Source: Methylobacterium sp. BTF04
GTDB lineage: Bacteria; Pseudomonadota; Alphaproteobacteria; Rhizobiales; Beijerinckiaceae
DNA: 64,000 nucleotides
Reading direction: 5' to 3'
NCBI RefSeq assembly: GCF_010692745.1
Contig: NZ_JAAHTB010000010.1
Location: 62,001 to 126,000, forward strand
Each line of letters starts with the position of its first letter. Position 1 is the first letter of the stretch. The notes below the pieces were generated by a model. That model was not told where the DNA came from, searched no databases, and saw only the letters and a program-made list of their open reading frames with translations. The translations under genes and the position numbers were made by a program. Below are positions 49,425 through 58,526 of this stretch, one piece after another.

Positions 49425-50473
49425 CGGTCACCTCCGGCGACGGGGGTCCAGATCACGTCGTCGATGCGCGGGGCGCCGGTGGCCAGCATCACGAGGCGGT
49501 CGAGCCCCAGGGCGATGCCACTGGCCTCGGGCATGACGGCGAGGGCAGCGAGAAAGTCTTCGTCGATGGGGTAGGTCTCTCCGTAGATCCGCGCCTTCTC
49601 GGCCATCTCGCTCTCGAAGCGGCGGCGCTGCTCCACCGGATCGGTGAGTTCGCCGAACGCATTGGCGAGTTCGACGCCGCAGGCATAGAGCTCGAACCGC
49701 TCGGCCACACGCGGGTCGCGCGGGCTGGGGCGGGCCAACGCCGCCTCGCTCACCGGGTATTCGCACAGGATCGTCGGACGCCCGATGCCGAGATGCGGCT
49801 CGATGCGGGCGACGAGCACGCGGCTGAACAGGTCCGCCCAGGTATCGTCGGCGGCCACCCGCAGCCCGGCGGCGCCCACGGCAGCGGCGAGCGCCGCGCG
49901 ATCGGTGGTGCCGTCCGCCGCCATCGTGGCGAGGAGGTCGATCCCGGCCCGCTCGGCAAAAGCCTGCGCCAGGGTGATGCGCTCGAATTCGGCGCAGGGA
50001 TCGGCCTCCTTGCCGCGGTGGGTGAAGCGCCGCGCCCCGGCCCGATCGGCGGCCAGCGCCAGGAGGTCGGCGCAGTCGCGCATCAGCACGTCGTACCCGG
50101 CACAGGCCCGGTACCATTCGAGCATGGTGAATTCGGGATGGTGCAGGGGGCCGCGCTCGCGGTTGCGGTAGACACGGGCGAAGCTGACGATCCTGTCCTC
50201 GCCGGCCGCCAGCAGCTTCTTGCAGGCGAATTCGGGCGAGGTGTGGAGATAGAGCGGATGCGCCGCCCCGTCGGCACCGATCATCGCGGTGGCGAAGGCA
50301 GAGAGATGCGCCTCGTTGCCGGGGGAGACCTGAAGCGCGGCGGCCTCGACCTCGACGAAATCGCGGGCGGCGAAATGCGCGCGCAGGGCGGCGGTGATGC
50401 GGTTGCGCGCCATCAGCGCGGGGCGCCGGTCGGCGTGCCGGTGTGGGTCCCACCAGGGCGAGGGACGGGTCAT
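49421..50473 (-). CDS. epmA: EF-P lysyltransferase EpmA (GenX/PoxA)
   Basis: A 350-residue class II lysyl-tRNA-synthetase-like enzyme without the anticodon domain. It attaches beta-lysine to EF-P. Motifs: [48 protein letters not shown] (motif 2), and [26 protein letters not shown] (motif 3). ATG 50473 gives the usual N terminus. The gene is divergent from efp and overlaps epmB by four bases. Confidence 0.95.
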   Translation of the reverse strand: MTRPSPWWDPHRHADRRPALMARNRITAALRAHFAARDFVEVEAAALQVSPGNEAHLSAFATAMIGADGAAHPLYLHTSPEFACKKLLAAGEDRIVSFARVYRNRERGPLHHPEFTMLEWYRACAGYDVLMRDCADLLALAADRAGARRFTHRGKEADPCAEFERITLAQAFAERAGIDLLATMAADGTTDRAALAAAVGAAGLRVAADDTWADLFSRVLVARIEPHLGIGRPTILCEYPVSEAALARPSPRDPRVAERFELYACGVELANAFGELTDPVEQRRRFESEMAEKARIYGETYPIDEDFLAALAVMPEASGIALGLDRLVMLATGAPRIDDVIWTPVAGGDR

Positions 50474-50633
50474 GCCGCGCAAACGGTCAGGGTCGCGCCA
50501 CGCAGCGTCATGCGCGGCGGCTGGCAACGGGGCCGCGGATAGGATAGTGGCGGGCACACAATGTCGCTCCCGCGGGGCTGAACCGCTCGGGGCGACGCAC
50601 CCGTTTCTCGTGACACGAACAGGACCTGACCCC

Positions 50634-51200
50634 GTGAAGGTGATCGCCTCTACGCTCCGCAAGGGCAACGTCGTCGACAAGGATGGCAAGCTCTACGTCA
50701 TCCTGACGATCGAGAACATCCACCCCGGCAAGGGTACGCCGGTCACCCAGCTCGATATGCGCCGTATCACCGACGGGGTGAAGGTGTCCGAGCGCTACCG
50801 CACCACCGAGTCGGTGGAGCGCGCCTTCGTGGAGGACCGCGAGCACACCTTCCTCTACCAGGACGGCGAGGGCTTCCACTTCATGAACCCCGAGACCTAC
50901 GAGCAGGTGGCGATCCAGAAGGACGTGATCGGCGATGCCGCCCCCTACCTCCAGGAGGGCATGGCCGTGATGGTCGCGTCGCACAACGAGGTGGCGCTCA
51001 CCATCGAGCTGCCCCAGCGCGTCACCCTCGAGATCGTCGAGACCGAGCCGGCGATGAAGGGCCAGACGGCCTCCTCCTCCTACAAGCCGGCGATCCTCTC
51101 CAACGGCGTACGGACCGCCGTGCCGCCGCATGTCGCCGTCGGCACCCGCGTCGTCATCATGACGGAAGACGGGTCATACGTGGAACGCGCCAAGGATTGA
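50634..51200 (+). CDS. efp: Elongation factor P
   Basis: EF-P relieves ribosome stalling at polyproline. The 188-residue protein has the KOW-like first domain with [18 protein letters not shown]; Lys33 is the predicted beta-lysylation site. [24 protein letters not shown] and [43 protein letters not shown] complete domains II-III. The start is GTG, with no ATG nearby that keeps the sequence. epmA and epmB lie divergently upstream, so EF-P is expected to be modified by them. Confidence 0.97.
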   Translation: MKVIASTLRKGNVVDKDGKLYVILTIENIHPGKGTPVTQLDMRRITDGVKVSERYRTTESVERAFVEDREHTFLYQDGEGFHFMNPETYEQVAIQKDVIGDAAPYLQEGMAVMVASHNEVALTIELPQRVTLEIVETEPAMKGQTASSSYKPAILSNGVRTAVPPHVAVGTRVVIMTEDGSYVERAKD

Positions 51201-51209
51201 GGCCCGTCC

Positions 51210-51237
51210 GGTGCCGCCTCGTCATGGGGGCGGCGCC
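51210..51237. terminator. Shared hairpin between convergent efp and DUF1624 genes
   Basis: A 9-base-pair stem (ggtgccgcc / ggcggcgcc, one G-T pair) with a ten-base loop spans the last bases of the DUF1624 gene and follows the efp stop by 10 bases. No T tract on either side, so it is weak evidence. Confidence 0.45.
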
Positions 51238-52223
51238 GACCCCTCGGCCGCATCGTAGCAGGCCTGGGACAAAGACTGCGCCTTGACGCGCTCGACGACG
51301 GTGAAGCTGCGGGGCGCGTCGGCCCACAAGCCTTCGCGGCGAAATGCCTGCGCGACGCACCGCGCCGCGATCCGGCAGGCATGCACCTCGCCGCCGGTCC
51401 GGGCGCAACTGGCGACGTAATCCTTGCGGAAATCCGAAAAGCCCGCCCGTGGGTGCGGACCCGTGAGGGCGACGAGGCCGGTGAGGAGCGCCAGCAGAAC
51501 CGGCTGGTGGATGAGATAGACCGCCAGGCTGTGCCGGCCGGCGAACGCCGCGAGCCGCCCGGGCCATCGCGTCGGCTGCCATGCGGCGATCCGCGAGCCG
51601 GCGAAGCGCGGCAAGGCGAAACGCGCCAGCGCCACCCCCACGAGCACGAAGCCGAACCACGGGAACACCGGCACGTAGTCGTTGGTCTGTGGCGGGGTCA
51701 CGCCGAGACCGAGGAAGCGCAATCCGGGTGCGTCGAGGATCCCGGCGCCGGAGACGAAGTGGGGCAGGGCGAGGACGCTCGCGGCAACGACAGCCGTCAC
51801 CCCAATCGGCAGGCGCAGGAACGGCAGCGCGAGCACACTCGACAGGGCGATACAATGCAGGATGCCGAAGAAGATGTAGCTCTGTGGGAACGCGAAGAGT
51901 GTCGCCACGGTGATCAGCAGGGCCGCTCCACCGATGCGGGCGAGACGCAGCAGGTAGGCCCGGGTCCGCAGGCCGGAACCGTTCATCAGCACGAGGCCGA
52001 TTCCGACGAGGACGAGGAACGTTCCGGCGATCCCGTACGCAGCCGCCTTGCCCGCAGGCGTCAACGCGTAGCTCTCGGGCGTCAGGCGCAGGTAACCGAG
52101 GTCCCAGGTCGCGTGGTAGCTCGCCATGGCCAGCAAGGCGATGCCACGGACCGCGTCGATGGCATCGAACCGCGGGCGGATCGGCGAGAGTCGGTGGGTC
52201 GGGAGAAGCAGCTGGGTCGCCAT
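51222..52223 (-). CDS. DUF1624 / heparan-alpha-glucosaminide acetyltransferase-like membrane protein
   Basis: 333 residues, about eight membrane segments. The N-terminal [30 protein letters not shown] block is the DUF1624 signature; [19 protein letters not shown] and [20 protein letters not shown] follow. The catalytic-domain relation to heparan acetyltransferase suggests an acyl-transfer role in the inner membrane, substrate unknown. The C-terminal ~60 residues are cytoplasmic, with three cysteines. It is convergent with efp. Confidence 0.83.
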   Translation of the reverse strand: MATQLLLPTHRLSPIRPRFDAIDAVRGIALLAMASYHATWDLGYLRLTPESYALTPAGKAAAYGIAGTFLVLVGIGLVLMNGSGLRTRAYLLRLARIGGAALLITVATLFAFPQSYIFFGILHCIALSSVLALPFLRLPIGVTAVVAASVLALPHFVSGAGILDAPGLRFLGLGVTPPQTNDYVPVFPWFGFVLVGVALARFALPRFAGSRIAAWQPTRWPGRLAAFAGRHSLAVYLIHQPVLLALLTGLVALTGPHPRAGFSDFRKDYVASCARTGGEVHACRIAARCVAQAFRREGLWADAPRSFTVVERVKAQSLSQACYDAAEGSAPPP

Positions 52224-52568
52224 GGAGCGGCCTTAGAGGCGTTTTTACGAACACGGAACCGGCTCCGTGCTTTCCTCAAGTCGCCTTTGCGTGATTTCGT
52301 CCCGGGCGGCCTCACACAAAAAGCGTTTCCGCGGCGATCCGCCGAGGCCTCGACCGCAGCGTGCCGACACGCCCGATGCCCCATAAGAGCACCTCGGACC
52401 ACGCAAATGTCGCGGCGCATGCCGGGTTGGCTGTTGCTCCGGCACCGCCTCGACGAAGATTGCATCATCGAAAGGCAGCAGGGACTCGCAAACGGGCTTC
52501 CGCCGAGTCCCGACTTTGTTAATCTCCCGTCAAGGATCGCGACACGTGATTCGGTGTGGGTCGAGTGC
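52224..52568. other. Leader region of the cold-shock gene
   Basis: 345 bases between divergent genes. A small stem (cacgga / tccgtg) sits at about 52250-52267, and another pair of arms (ggactcg / cgagtcc) near 52485-52515. Long structured 5' leaders are known for cold-shock genes, but nothing more specific can be claimed. Confidence 0.4.
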
Positions 52569-53171
52569 ATGTCGGACGATTTCGGATCAGGCCCATTGGG
52601 GCGGCGTTCGGCAGGTGAGACCGACGACGTTCTGACCAGCGACGACCAGCGCCCCCTCGACCTCATCGAGGTGGCCGGACGCATCAAGTGGTTCGACGTC
52701 GCCAAGGGCTTCGGATTCATCGTGCCCGACGACGGCACGGCGGACGTGCTGCTTCACATCACCTGCCTGCGACGGGACGGGTTCCCGGGTGCCAGCGAAG
52801 GCGCGCGCGTCGTGGTGGAGGCCACCGAGCGGCCGCGTGGCTGGCAGGCGTTCCGGGTGATCTCCCTCGACCAGTCGACGGCACTGCACCCGTCCGAACT
52901 GCCGATGCCCCGCACCCACGTCACCGTGACGCCGACGAGCGGGCTCGAACCGGCGGTGGTGAAGTGGTTCAATCGCCTGCGCGGGTTCGGCTTTCTCAGC
53001 CGCGGCGACGGCACGCCGGATATTTTCGTTCACATGGAGACCCTGCGCCGTTACGGCATTGCCGAACTCAAGCCCGGCGAAACCGTTCTGGTCCGATATG
53101 GTGACGGCTCGAAGGGCAAGATGGCAGCCGAAGTCCGCCTGCCCGACGGTACGCTGCCGGCCTCTCACTGA
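52569..53171 (+). CDS. Two-domain cold-shock protein
   Basis: A 200-residue protein with two cold-shock (OB-fold) domains. Domain 1: [29 protein letters not shown] (RNP1 KGFGFI, RNP2 DVLLHI). Domain 2: [30 protein letters not shown] (RNP1 RGFGFL, RNP2 DIFVHM). A linker of about 45 residues lies between, and a 35-residue acidic N-terminal tail precedes them. Such double-CSD proteins are common in alphaproteobacteria and bind single-stranded RNA/DNA. The frame is open much further upstream, but the ATG at 52569 fits the conserved part. Confidence 0.92.
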   Translation: MSDDFGSGPLGRRSAGETDDVLTSDDQRPLDLIEVAGRIKWFDVAKGFGFIVPDDGTADVLLHITCLRRDGFPGASEGARVVVEATERPRGWQAFRVISLDQSTALHPSELPMPRTHVTVTPTSGLEPAVVKWFNRLRGFGFLSRGDGTPDIFVHMETLRRYGIAELKPGETVLVRYGDGSKGKMAAEVRLPDGTLPASH

Positions 53172-53184
53172 CGGATGACGCTGC

Positions 53185-53679
53185 GTGATTCCTGATCGTT
53201 TTCGCGATGTGCGCGGTGCCCTTGCCGCTGCCTTGCTCTGCCTCGTTGCGGCGAGCGCCTCGCCCAGAGACGCCGAAGCGCAGGACAGCAAAGCGGGGGT
53301 CGTCGAGCCCCTGGTCATCACCACCCGCACGGGTCCCCACCGGTTCGAGGTCGAGGTGATGCGCACTGATGCCGACCGGTCGCGCGGCCTGATGTTCCGG
53401 CGCAGCATGGCCCCCGAGCACGGCATGCTGTTCGACTTCGCCGCGGTGGCGCCCGTGGCGATGTGGATGAAGAACACCTACCTGCCCCTCGACATGGTGT
53501 TCATCCGGGCCAACGGCACCATCGTGCGGGTCGCCGCCGACACCGAGCCGCTCTCGACCAAGGTGATTCCCTCCGGCGAGCCCGTGCTGTCCGTACTCGA
53601 ACTCAATGCCGGAACCGCCGCGCGTCTCGGCATCCGCTCCGGCGACACGGTGGAGCACCCGCTGTTCCAGCAGCGCTAG
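53185..53679 (+). CDS. DUF192-family secreted protein
   Basis: 164 residues, with a signal peptide (about 1-31, ending ASPRDAEA) and a DUF192 domain: RGLMFRRSMAPEHGMLFDFAAVAPVAMWMKNTYLPLDMVFI, NGTIVRVAADTEPLS and SVLELNAGTAARLGIRSGDTV. Function is unknown, probably periplasmic. GTG start 13 bases after the cold-shock stop, which suggests the same transcript. Confidence 0.9.
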   Translation: MIPDRFRDVRGALAAALLCLVAASASPRDAEAQDSKAGVVEPLVITTRTGPHRFEVEVMRTDADRSRGLMFRRSMAPEHGMLFDFAAVAPVAMWMKNTYLPLDMVFIRANGTIVRVAADTEPLSTKVIPSGEPVLSVLELNAGTAARLGIRSGDTVEHPLFQQR

Positions 53680-53812
53680 GTCCGCACTGCCGAACGCATG
53701 GTGAACATTCGCCTTGACGCCGGATTCGTTTGATACCAGTGTTCCCTTAATGTTCTAAACCGAATCCGGTTGGGCCCCTGCGCCGATCGGATGACGTCGA
53801 CGAGGGGACATC

Positions 53813-54310
53813 ATGATCGACCTGGATCCCGACGACGCATGCGCGCCCGAGGCTGCCCTGTTCGCGAACGCGGATTGGCGCGTGCTCGCGGACGGCCTCG
53901 AACATACCGGGACCGGATATTTCGTCGCCCGCGAGACCATCGCCATGCGCCGCCAGGGCGCGCTTTGGGAGTGGCCGCTTCACCTGTCCGAGAAGACCTG
54001 GTGTAGCCTGCGTCCGTTTCGCGAGGCGTTCCTGGCAGCCCTCGATGCGTTCGGAATCGTTCGCGATCCGGCGCTGGCGCAATCCTTCGCCATCGGCTTC
54101 GGTCTGAACGCGGGGCAGGGCGCGGCAAGAGCGTCGGATGAATTCGTCGCGCTCGCCGACATGGTTCGGCCGGTATCGGCATCGAAGCCGCTCGCCCGCA
54201 AACGCCCGTCTACAGCCGACGCCCGTATCGCCGCGCGCCGCGGCGGATCACCGAACGGCCCCGTGCCGCAGCGCGCCGGGCAGACCGCGCATCACAGCGC
54301 CGCCCTGTAG
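53813..54310 (+). CDS. Hypothetical protein, 165 aa
   Basis: A protein with an acidic N-terminal segment (MIDLDPDDACAPEAALF), a central ETIAMRRQGALWEWPLHLSEKTWCSLRPFREAFLAALDAFG and a basic, disordered-looking C-terminal third (Arg/Ala/Gly/His-rich). No family recognised. ATG start. It looks like a small adaptable regulator or phage-like protein, but that is only an impression. Confidence 0.6.
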   Translation: MIDLDPDDACAPEAALFANADWRVLADGLEHTGTGYFVARETIAMRRQGALWEWPLHLSEKTWCSLRPFREAFLAALDAFGIVRDPALAQSFAIGFGLNAGQGAARASDEFVALADMVRPVSASKPLARKRPSTADARIAARRGGSPNGPVPQRAGQTAHHSAAL

Positions 54311-54389
54311 ATCCGGCGCCCGATGATGGAAGACGCATGGTTGTCGCGGCCGGACGCCCTAGGTGTCCGATGAGACCGCGAGGGCAATC

Positions 54390-55286
54390 ATGCAGAACGA
54401 CGACACTGGACAGCGCGACGGAGCGTCACTCCAAGGCCTCGACGGCCTCCTGAACCCACCCTTCTCGCGGCGCGGGTTCGTGATGACGAGCTTGATGACC
54501 GGGCTGACCCTGGCAACGACGGCAGTGGAGGCGCAGGTCATCCACACCGACAGCACCGGGATCGAGGCCGGCGAGGTGAAGATCCCGGCTGCCGACGGGC
54601 CGATGCCGGGCTACCGGGCCATGCCACAGGGAAACGGGCCGTTTCCGATCATCCTCGTGATCGAGGAGATCTTCGGGGTCCACGACTACATCAAGGACAT
54701 CTGCCGGCGCCTCGCCAAGGCGGGGTATTGCGCGGTGGCTCCCGAGCTCTACGCCCGGCAGGGCGATCTCTCGACGATGACCGATGCCAAGGTGATCATC
54801 CGGGACGTGATCTCGAAGACGCCGGACGCACAATGGATCGCCGACCTCGACGCTACCGCATCCTGGGCGGTCTCGGCGGCGAATGGCGACGCGGCCCGCA
54901 TCGGCACCATGGGCTGGTGCCGCGGAGGCCGTGGGGTCTGGCTCTACGCCGCCCACCGCAAGGACCTGAAGGCCGGCGTGGCCTGGTACGGCCCGGTCGG
55001 GGGCGAGCGCACCGCGATCCAGCCGCGCACCGGTGACGACGTGGCCGCCGAGATCAACGCGCCACTGCTCTGCCTCTACGGGGCCGCCGATACCGGCATT
55101 CCGGTGGCCGCAATCGAGGCGGCGCGCGACAAGGCGAAGGCGGCGGGAAAATCCGTCGAGCTCGTGCTCTACCCGGAAGCGCCGCACGGCTTCCACGCGG
55201 ATTACCGCCCGAGCTACCGCAAGGTCGATGCGGAGGATGGCTGGGCGCGGGCTCTGGCTTTCCTCAAGGCGAACGGCGTCGCCTGA
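54390..55286 (+). CDS. Dienelactone hydrolase-family protein, Tat-like N terminus
   Basis: 298 residues of the alpha/beta-hydrolase dienelactone hydrolase class. A twin-arginine-like SRRGFVMTSLMTGLTLATTA follows 25 residues of cytoplasmic-looking start. The catalytic trio fits the family: nucleophile Cys in MGWCRGGRG, Asp in YGAADTGIP, His in PHGFHADYR; the oxyanion Glu in VIEEIFGVHDYI. The substrate is unknown. ATG 54390 has GAGGG upstream; a GTG nine codons earlier is less well supported. Confidence 0.85.
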   Translation: MQNDDTGQRDGASLQGLDGLLNPPFSRRGFVMTSLMTGLTLATTAVEAQVIHTDSTGIEAGEVKIPAADGPMPGYRAMPQGNGPFPIILVIEEIFGVHDYIKDICRRLAKAGYCAVAPELYARQGDLSTMTDAKVIIRDVISKTPDAQWIADLDATASWAVSAANGDAARIGTMGWCRGGRGVWLYAAHRKDLKAGVAWYGPVGGERTAIQPRTGDDVAAEINAPLLCLYGAADTGIPVAAIEAARDKAKAAGKSVELVLYPEAPHGFHADYRPSYRKVDAEDGWARALAFLKANGVA

Positions 55287-55417
55287 CGCTTCAGCGATGC
55301 ATTCGCCGCGGGTATTTTCTCACAGACCCGCAGGTTCGACACATTGACAGGTTAATTCACACATGACGCAACATGAGGAGCGGCACGCCGCCCTGGCCTG
55401 AAGAGCAGTCCGAACCC

Positions 55418-55903
55418 ATGAGTGCTGTGAATCCGTCGGACACGCGCCCTGTCATCCTCGTCGTGGAGGACGAACCCGACGAGCGTTTCCTCGCGGCGGC
55501 TTTGCTCGAGGAGACGGGCTTCCGGGTGATCGAAGCCGAGACCGCGGAGCGGGCGCTGGCCATCCTCAACGACCGGGGCCACGAGGTCAGCGTGGTGTTC
55601 TCGGACGTGCGGACGCCGGGGCCGATCGGCGGCTTCGAGCTGGCCCGCATCATCGGCGTGACCTGGCCGCGGGTGCGGGTGCTGCTCACCTCCGGCGATG
55701 CCGGCGACCAGCCAAGCGACCTGCGCGTCTCCGCGACCTTCATTCCCAAGCCCTGGCGGGCGCCCGACATCCTCGCCTGGGTCGAGGAAGCCGCCGGCCT
55801 GCCGCCGAAGTCGCAGCCCGGCCTCGACGTGATCGGTTCGCCGCCGGCGCTCAGCCGGACTGGCGTCAGCGCGGAAAATATCAAGGGCGACCTGGAAACT
55901 TGA
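55418..55903 (+). CDS. Single-domain response regulator
   Basis: 161 residues, only a receiver domain: acidic residues Glu17-Asp18, phospho-acceptor Asp63 in VVFSDVRTPGPIGG, Thr91 in LLTSG, Lys111 in FIPKPW, followed by a disordered tail of about 35 residues. Without an output domain it probably relays or competes for phosphate. ATG 55418 is my choice; an ATG 15 codons earlier has AGG downstream of it but no ribosome site. The next gene encodes a NepR-like mini-protein, pointing to stress signalling. Confidence 0.85.
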   Translation: MSAVNPSDTRPVILVVEDEPDERFLAAALLEETGFRVIEAETAERALAILNDRGHEVSVVFSDVRTPGPIGGFELARIIGVTWPRVRVLLTSGDAGDQPSDLRVSATFIPKPWRAPDILAWVEEAAGLPPKSQPGLDVIGSPPALSRTGVSAENIKGDLET

Positions 55904-55918
55904 GGCGCTTCGTCCGTT
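55894..55918 (+). promoter_or_regulatory. Candidate EcfG-type stress promoter
   Basis: GGAAA, 16 bases, CGTT resembles the EcfG consensus GGAAC-N16-17-CGTT with one mismatch in the -35 element. It lies about 64 bases before the NepR-like start and partly overlaps the response regulator stop. The consensus is from general knowledge; a chance match is possible. Confidence 0.35.
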
Positions 55919-55981
55919 GATCAGGTCTTCGCAACGGCGGCCGATGGATGGCACCGATCGAAAACCACGTTCGGGACCAGC

Positions 55982-56191
55982 ATGACAACCACCGCCAGTG
56001 CCTGGACAGCAGAGACCGGCTCTTTGCGGCCGTCTCTCACGGTCTTCTCCGAGACGCGGATGCTGTCGGCACTCGGAAACGACCTTCGCGTCCTCTACGA
56101 TGACGTTACCGACGCGTCGCAGCCCGATCATTTGATGCAGCTTGCGGCTCTAATCGATGCCCATCGCGAGAGTTCGGGCATCGACGTCTGA
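55982..56191 (+). CDS. NepR-like small protein (anti-sigma type)
   Basis: 69 residues. LGNDLRVLYDDVTDASQPDHLMQLAALIDAH (31-61) matches the helical core of NepR, the anti-sigma factor of the alphaproteobacterial general stress response. NepR cores run LG--L--LYDDV...PD...L...L. The first 25 residues are not conserved-looking, as in NepR. It follows a single-domain response regulator but phyR and ecfG are not near, so a secondary copy is likely. Confidence is moderate because the match is by pattern. Confidence 0.55.
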   Translation: MTTTASAWTAETGSLRPSLTVFSETRMLSALGNDLRVLYDDVTDASQPDHLMQLAALIDAHRESSGIDV

Positions 56192-56346
56192 TTTTCCCTC
56201 TTTGCGGCGTGAGTCCGACGACCGAAGTGCGGCGCTAATACCGCACCGAGCGACGTCTTTTTCTGAGCGGTCGCACCGATAATCAGATCTGCTATGTCGA
56301 ACTGGTCGCGTTCACGTGGCCCCGGATCGATGAAGTCGAGCATTCC

Positions 56347-57561
56347 ATGCGCCTGATAGTCCGCCTCGGCCTCTCCGCCGGAGGCTTTGCCGCCGCAGGT
56401 CTTGTTGCCTCAGGTCTTGCTCTGTTGGCCGCGACGGCAAATCCGGCCTTCGCGGCTCCGCCGCCGGCTCAGCCGGCCGAGGGCCCGGGAGGCGTCGGCG
56501 AACGCTCGGCGACGATCATCAAGCGCGGGCTCGGGCGAGCCAATGCGGCGACATTTGTATTCTACAAATCCGGGCCTGCCCCCGCGGAGGGGCGGCCCGT
56601 CGCGGTGTTCCTCCACGCCTGGGGTGCCCCGAACCCGCAGGCCTATGGCGGCTGGATCGATCACCTCGCCCGCAACGGCTACCTTGTCCTGTTCCCGCGC
56701 TTCCAGGAGATCAACCGGACCCGGCCGGCGGACGCCAGCGCCATTGCCGAGCGCTTGCTCAAGGGCGCTCTTGCCGATCTCGCCAGCGATCCCGATGCAA
56801 AGCCCAATCTGACGAAGGTCGCGCTGATCGGGCATCTGGCCGGCGCGCCGGTGGCGGTCAACATCGCCGCCGATGCGAGCGAGCAGGGCCTGCCGGTCCC
56901 GCGCCTCGTCTTCGCGGTCATGCCGGGCGGGATCGCCAGCGACGCGCGCGCGCGCGGCATCGTCCTTCGCGACCTGTCCCGCATCGCCCCCGAAACCCTG
57001 ATGGTCGCCATGATCGGCGATCGCGATGCGCGCGCCGCCGATCTGGCCGCCCGTCGCGTGTTGCGGGAGGCGAGCGGCGTGCCGCAGGAGCGCAAGCTGC
57101 TGGTGCGTGCGCTCTCGGACGATCACGGCTTCCCCGCCCTCACCGCGACGCTGGCCTCCCCCGCCGCCATCGATGCGGCCTACGATGCCGGTGCGATCAA
57201 GCTGCCGCCCGAGCCGCCGCGCGATCCGAAGCAGCCCGCCCCCCCGTTCAAGTGGTCGGCCGACATGTCGCTGACCGGCGAGCAGACCACCCTGGTGGCG
57301 CAGATCAACAATGCGCGTGCCGACAGCCTCGACTACCTCGCCTATTGGAAGAGCTTCGACCTCGCGGCCACGGCGGCCTTCGGCGCAAACGATGCCACGT
57401 CGTTGAAGAGCAATCCGCGGTTCAGTGACATGGAACGCTGGGGCGATGGCTGGCCGGTCAAGCGTCTCGTGCTCGAAACCCCGCGGACGACCGCCCCGGT
57501 GGCGACCCCGGCCGCGGCAACGGCCCAGACGGCGCGGGCCAAGCCGATGCGCCGGCCGTGA
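56347..57561 (+). CDS. Alpha/beta hydrolase-fold protein lacking the nucleophile serine
   Basis: 404 residues, with a signal peptide (about 1-35, ending ANPAFA) and a hydrolase fold: VAVFLHAWGAPNPQAYGGWIDHLARNGYLVLFPRF, LTKVALIGHLAGAPVAVNIA, then MIGDRDARAADLAA and SDDHGFPAL. The GxSxG nucleophile elbow reads GHLAG: leucine (codon ctg at 56836) replaces serine at residue 164, so it is probably not a serine hydrolase. A Pro/Lys-rich linker and a ~100-residue C-terminal extension follow. Periplasmic; function unknown. Confidence 0.8.
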   Translation: MRLIVRLGLSAGGFAAAGLVASGLALLAATANPAFAAPPPAQPAEGPGGVGERSATIIKRGLGRANAATFVFYKSGPAPAEGRPVAVFLHAWGAPNPQAYGGWIDHLARNGYLVLFPRFQEINRTRPADASAIAERLLKGALADLASDPDAKPNLTKVALIGHLAGAPVAVNIAADASEQGLPVPRLVFAVMPGGIASDARARGIVLRDLSRIAPETLMVAMIGDRDARAADLAARRVLREASGVPQERKLLVRALSDDHGFPALTATLASPAAIDAAYDAGAIKLPPEPPRDPKQPAPPFKWSADMSLTGEQTTLVAQINNARADSLDYLAYWKSFDLAATAAFGANDATSLKSNPRFSDMERWGDGWPVKRLVLETPRTTAPVATPAAATAQTARAKPMRRP

Positions 57562-57610
57562 GCGCCTGCGGCCGAAGTGAGTCGTCCCGTCGCGGTTCGG
57601 AGGCCTCACG

Positions 57611-58222
57611 ATGAAGCTGTTCCACTCGCCGTTCTCGCCGTTCGTGCGCAAGGTCATGGTCGTCGCCCATGAACTCGGGCTGGCTGGACGGATCGCGCTC
57701 CTGCCGAGCGCAGCCCACCCGACCCAGCGCGACGGATCGATCCTCGCGCATCACCCCCTCGGCCAGGTCCCGACGCTGATCGACGACGACGGCCATGCGC
57801 GCGCCGACAGCCGCGTCATCTGTGAATATCTCGATGCCCTCGGTGCGGGCGACCTGTTCCCGAAGGCCGGCGAGGCCCGCTGGACCGCCCTCGACGATCA
57901 ATCCACCGCCGACGGGATGCTCGATGCGGCGCTGCTGATCCGTTACGAACTCACCGTGCGCCCCGAGACCGAACGCTCGGAGGCCTGGATCGCGGGGCAG
58001 ACGGCCAAGATCGAAGGCGCGCTCGGCCGCTTCGAAGTCCAGGCCGCGTCGCTCGGCGCGCGCGTCGATATCGGCACGATCGCGATCGGGTGCGGGCTCG
58101 GCTATCTCGATCTGCGGTTCGCGGAGATGGATTGGCGCACGGGCGCCCCCGCCTTGGCGACGTGGTCCGAGCGCTTCGCGCAGCGTCCGTCGATGATCGC
58201 CACGCGTCCACCGCAAGGGTGA
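57611..58222 (+). CDS. Glutathione S-transferase family protein
   Basis: 203 residues: thioredoxin-like N-terminal domain with MKLFHSPFSPFVRKVMVVAHELG (Ser/Pro at the GSH-contact position) and PLGQVPTLIDDDG, ADSRVICEYLD, then a helical C-terminal domain with DIGTIAIGCGLGYLDLRF. It resembles the stress-linked GST class of proteobacteria; the substrate is unknown. ATG start, 50 bases after the hydrolase gene. Confidence 0.9.
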   Translation: MKLFHSPFSPFVRKVMVVAHELGLAGRIALLPSAAHPTQRDGSILAHHPLGQVPTLIDDDGHARADSRVICEYLDALGAGDLFPKAGEARWTALDDQSTADGMLDAALLIRYELTVRPETERSEAWIAGQTAKIEGALGRFEVQAASLGARVDIGTIAIGCGLGYLDLRFAEMDWRTGAPALATWSERFAQRPSMIATRPPQG

Positions 58223-58298
58223 GATGGCGGGGCTGCGATCGACCGACCCTGGCGCGGGCTTTGCTTGACGCATCCGTGGGACAGCCGGATGCACCGCC

Positions 58299-58526
58299 AT
58301 GCCCGATTTCGTCGCCGCCCTCGTCACAGCCGCGATCTTCTGCGCCGGCCTGATTGCGCTCAACGGCCTTACGCGGCTCGCGATCGCATGGCACGTCGCC
58401 CCGTCCGACCTCGGTGAGAACGGCCTGCTTCAATACGGGCTGGCCGTTGCTCTCGCGGGCGTGGCGTGGCGGCGCGCGCTGCGCCGCCAGTCACCTCAGA
58501 ACAAGGCCGGCATCGTGAACGAGTAG
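58299..58526 (+). CDS. Small membrane protein, 75 aa (possible)
   Basis: Starts with ATG at 58299; two hydrophobic stretches (FVAALVTAAIFCAGLIALNG and LLQYGLAVALAGVAWRRA) and a basic C-terminal end. Its stop overlaps the 3' end of the opposite MipA-type gene by 31 bases. No family recognised. It may be a real small protein or a chance frame, but the hydrophobic pattern is clear. Confidence 0.4.
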   Translation: MPDFVAALVTAAIFCAGLIALNGLTRLAIAWHVAPSDLGENGLLQYGLAVALAGVAWRRALRRQSPQNKAGIVNE

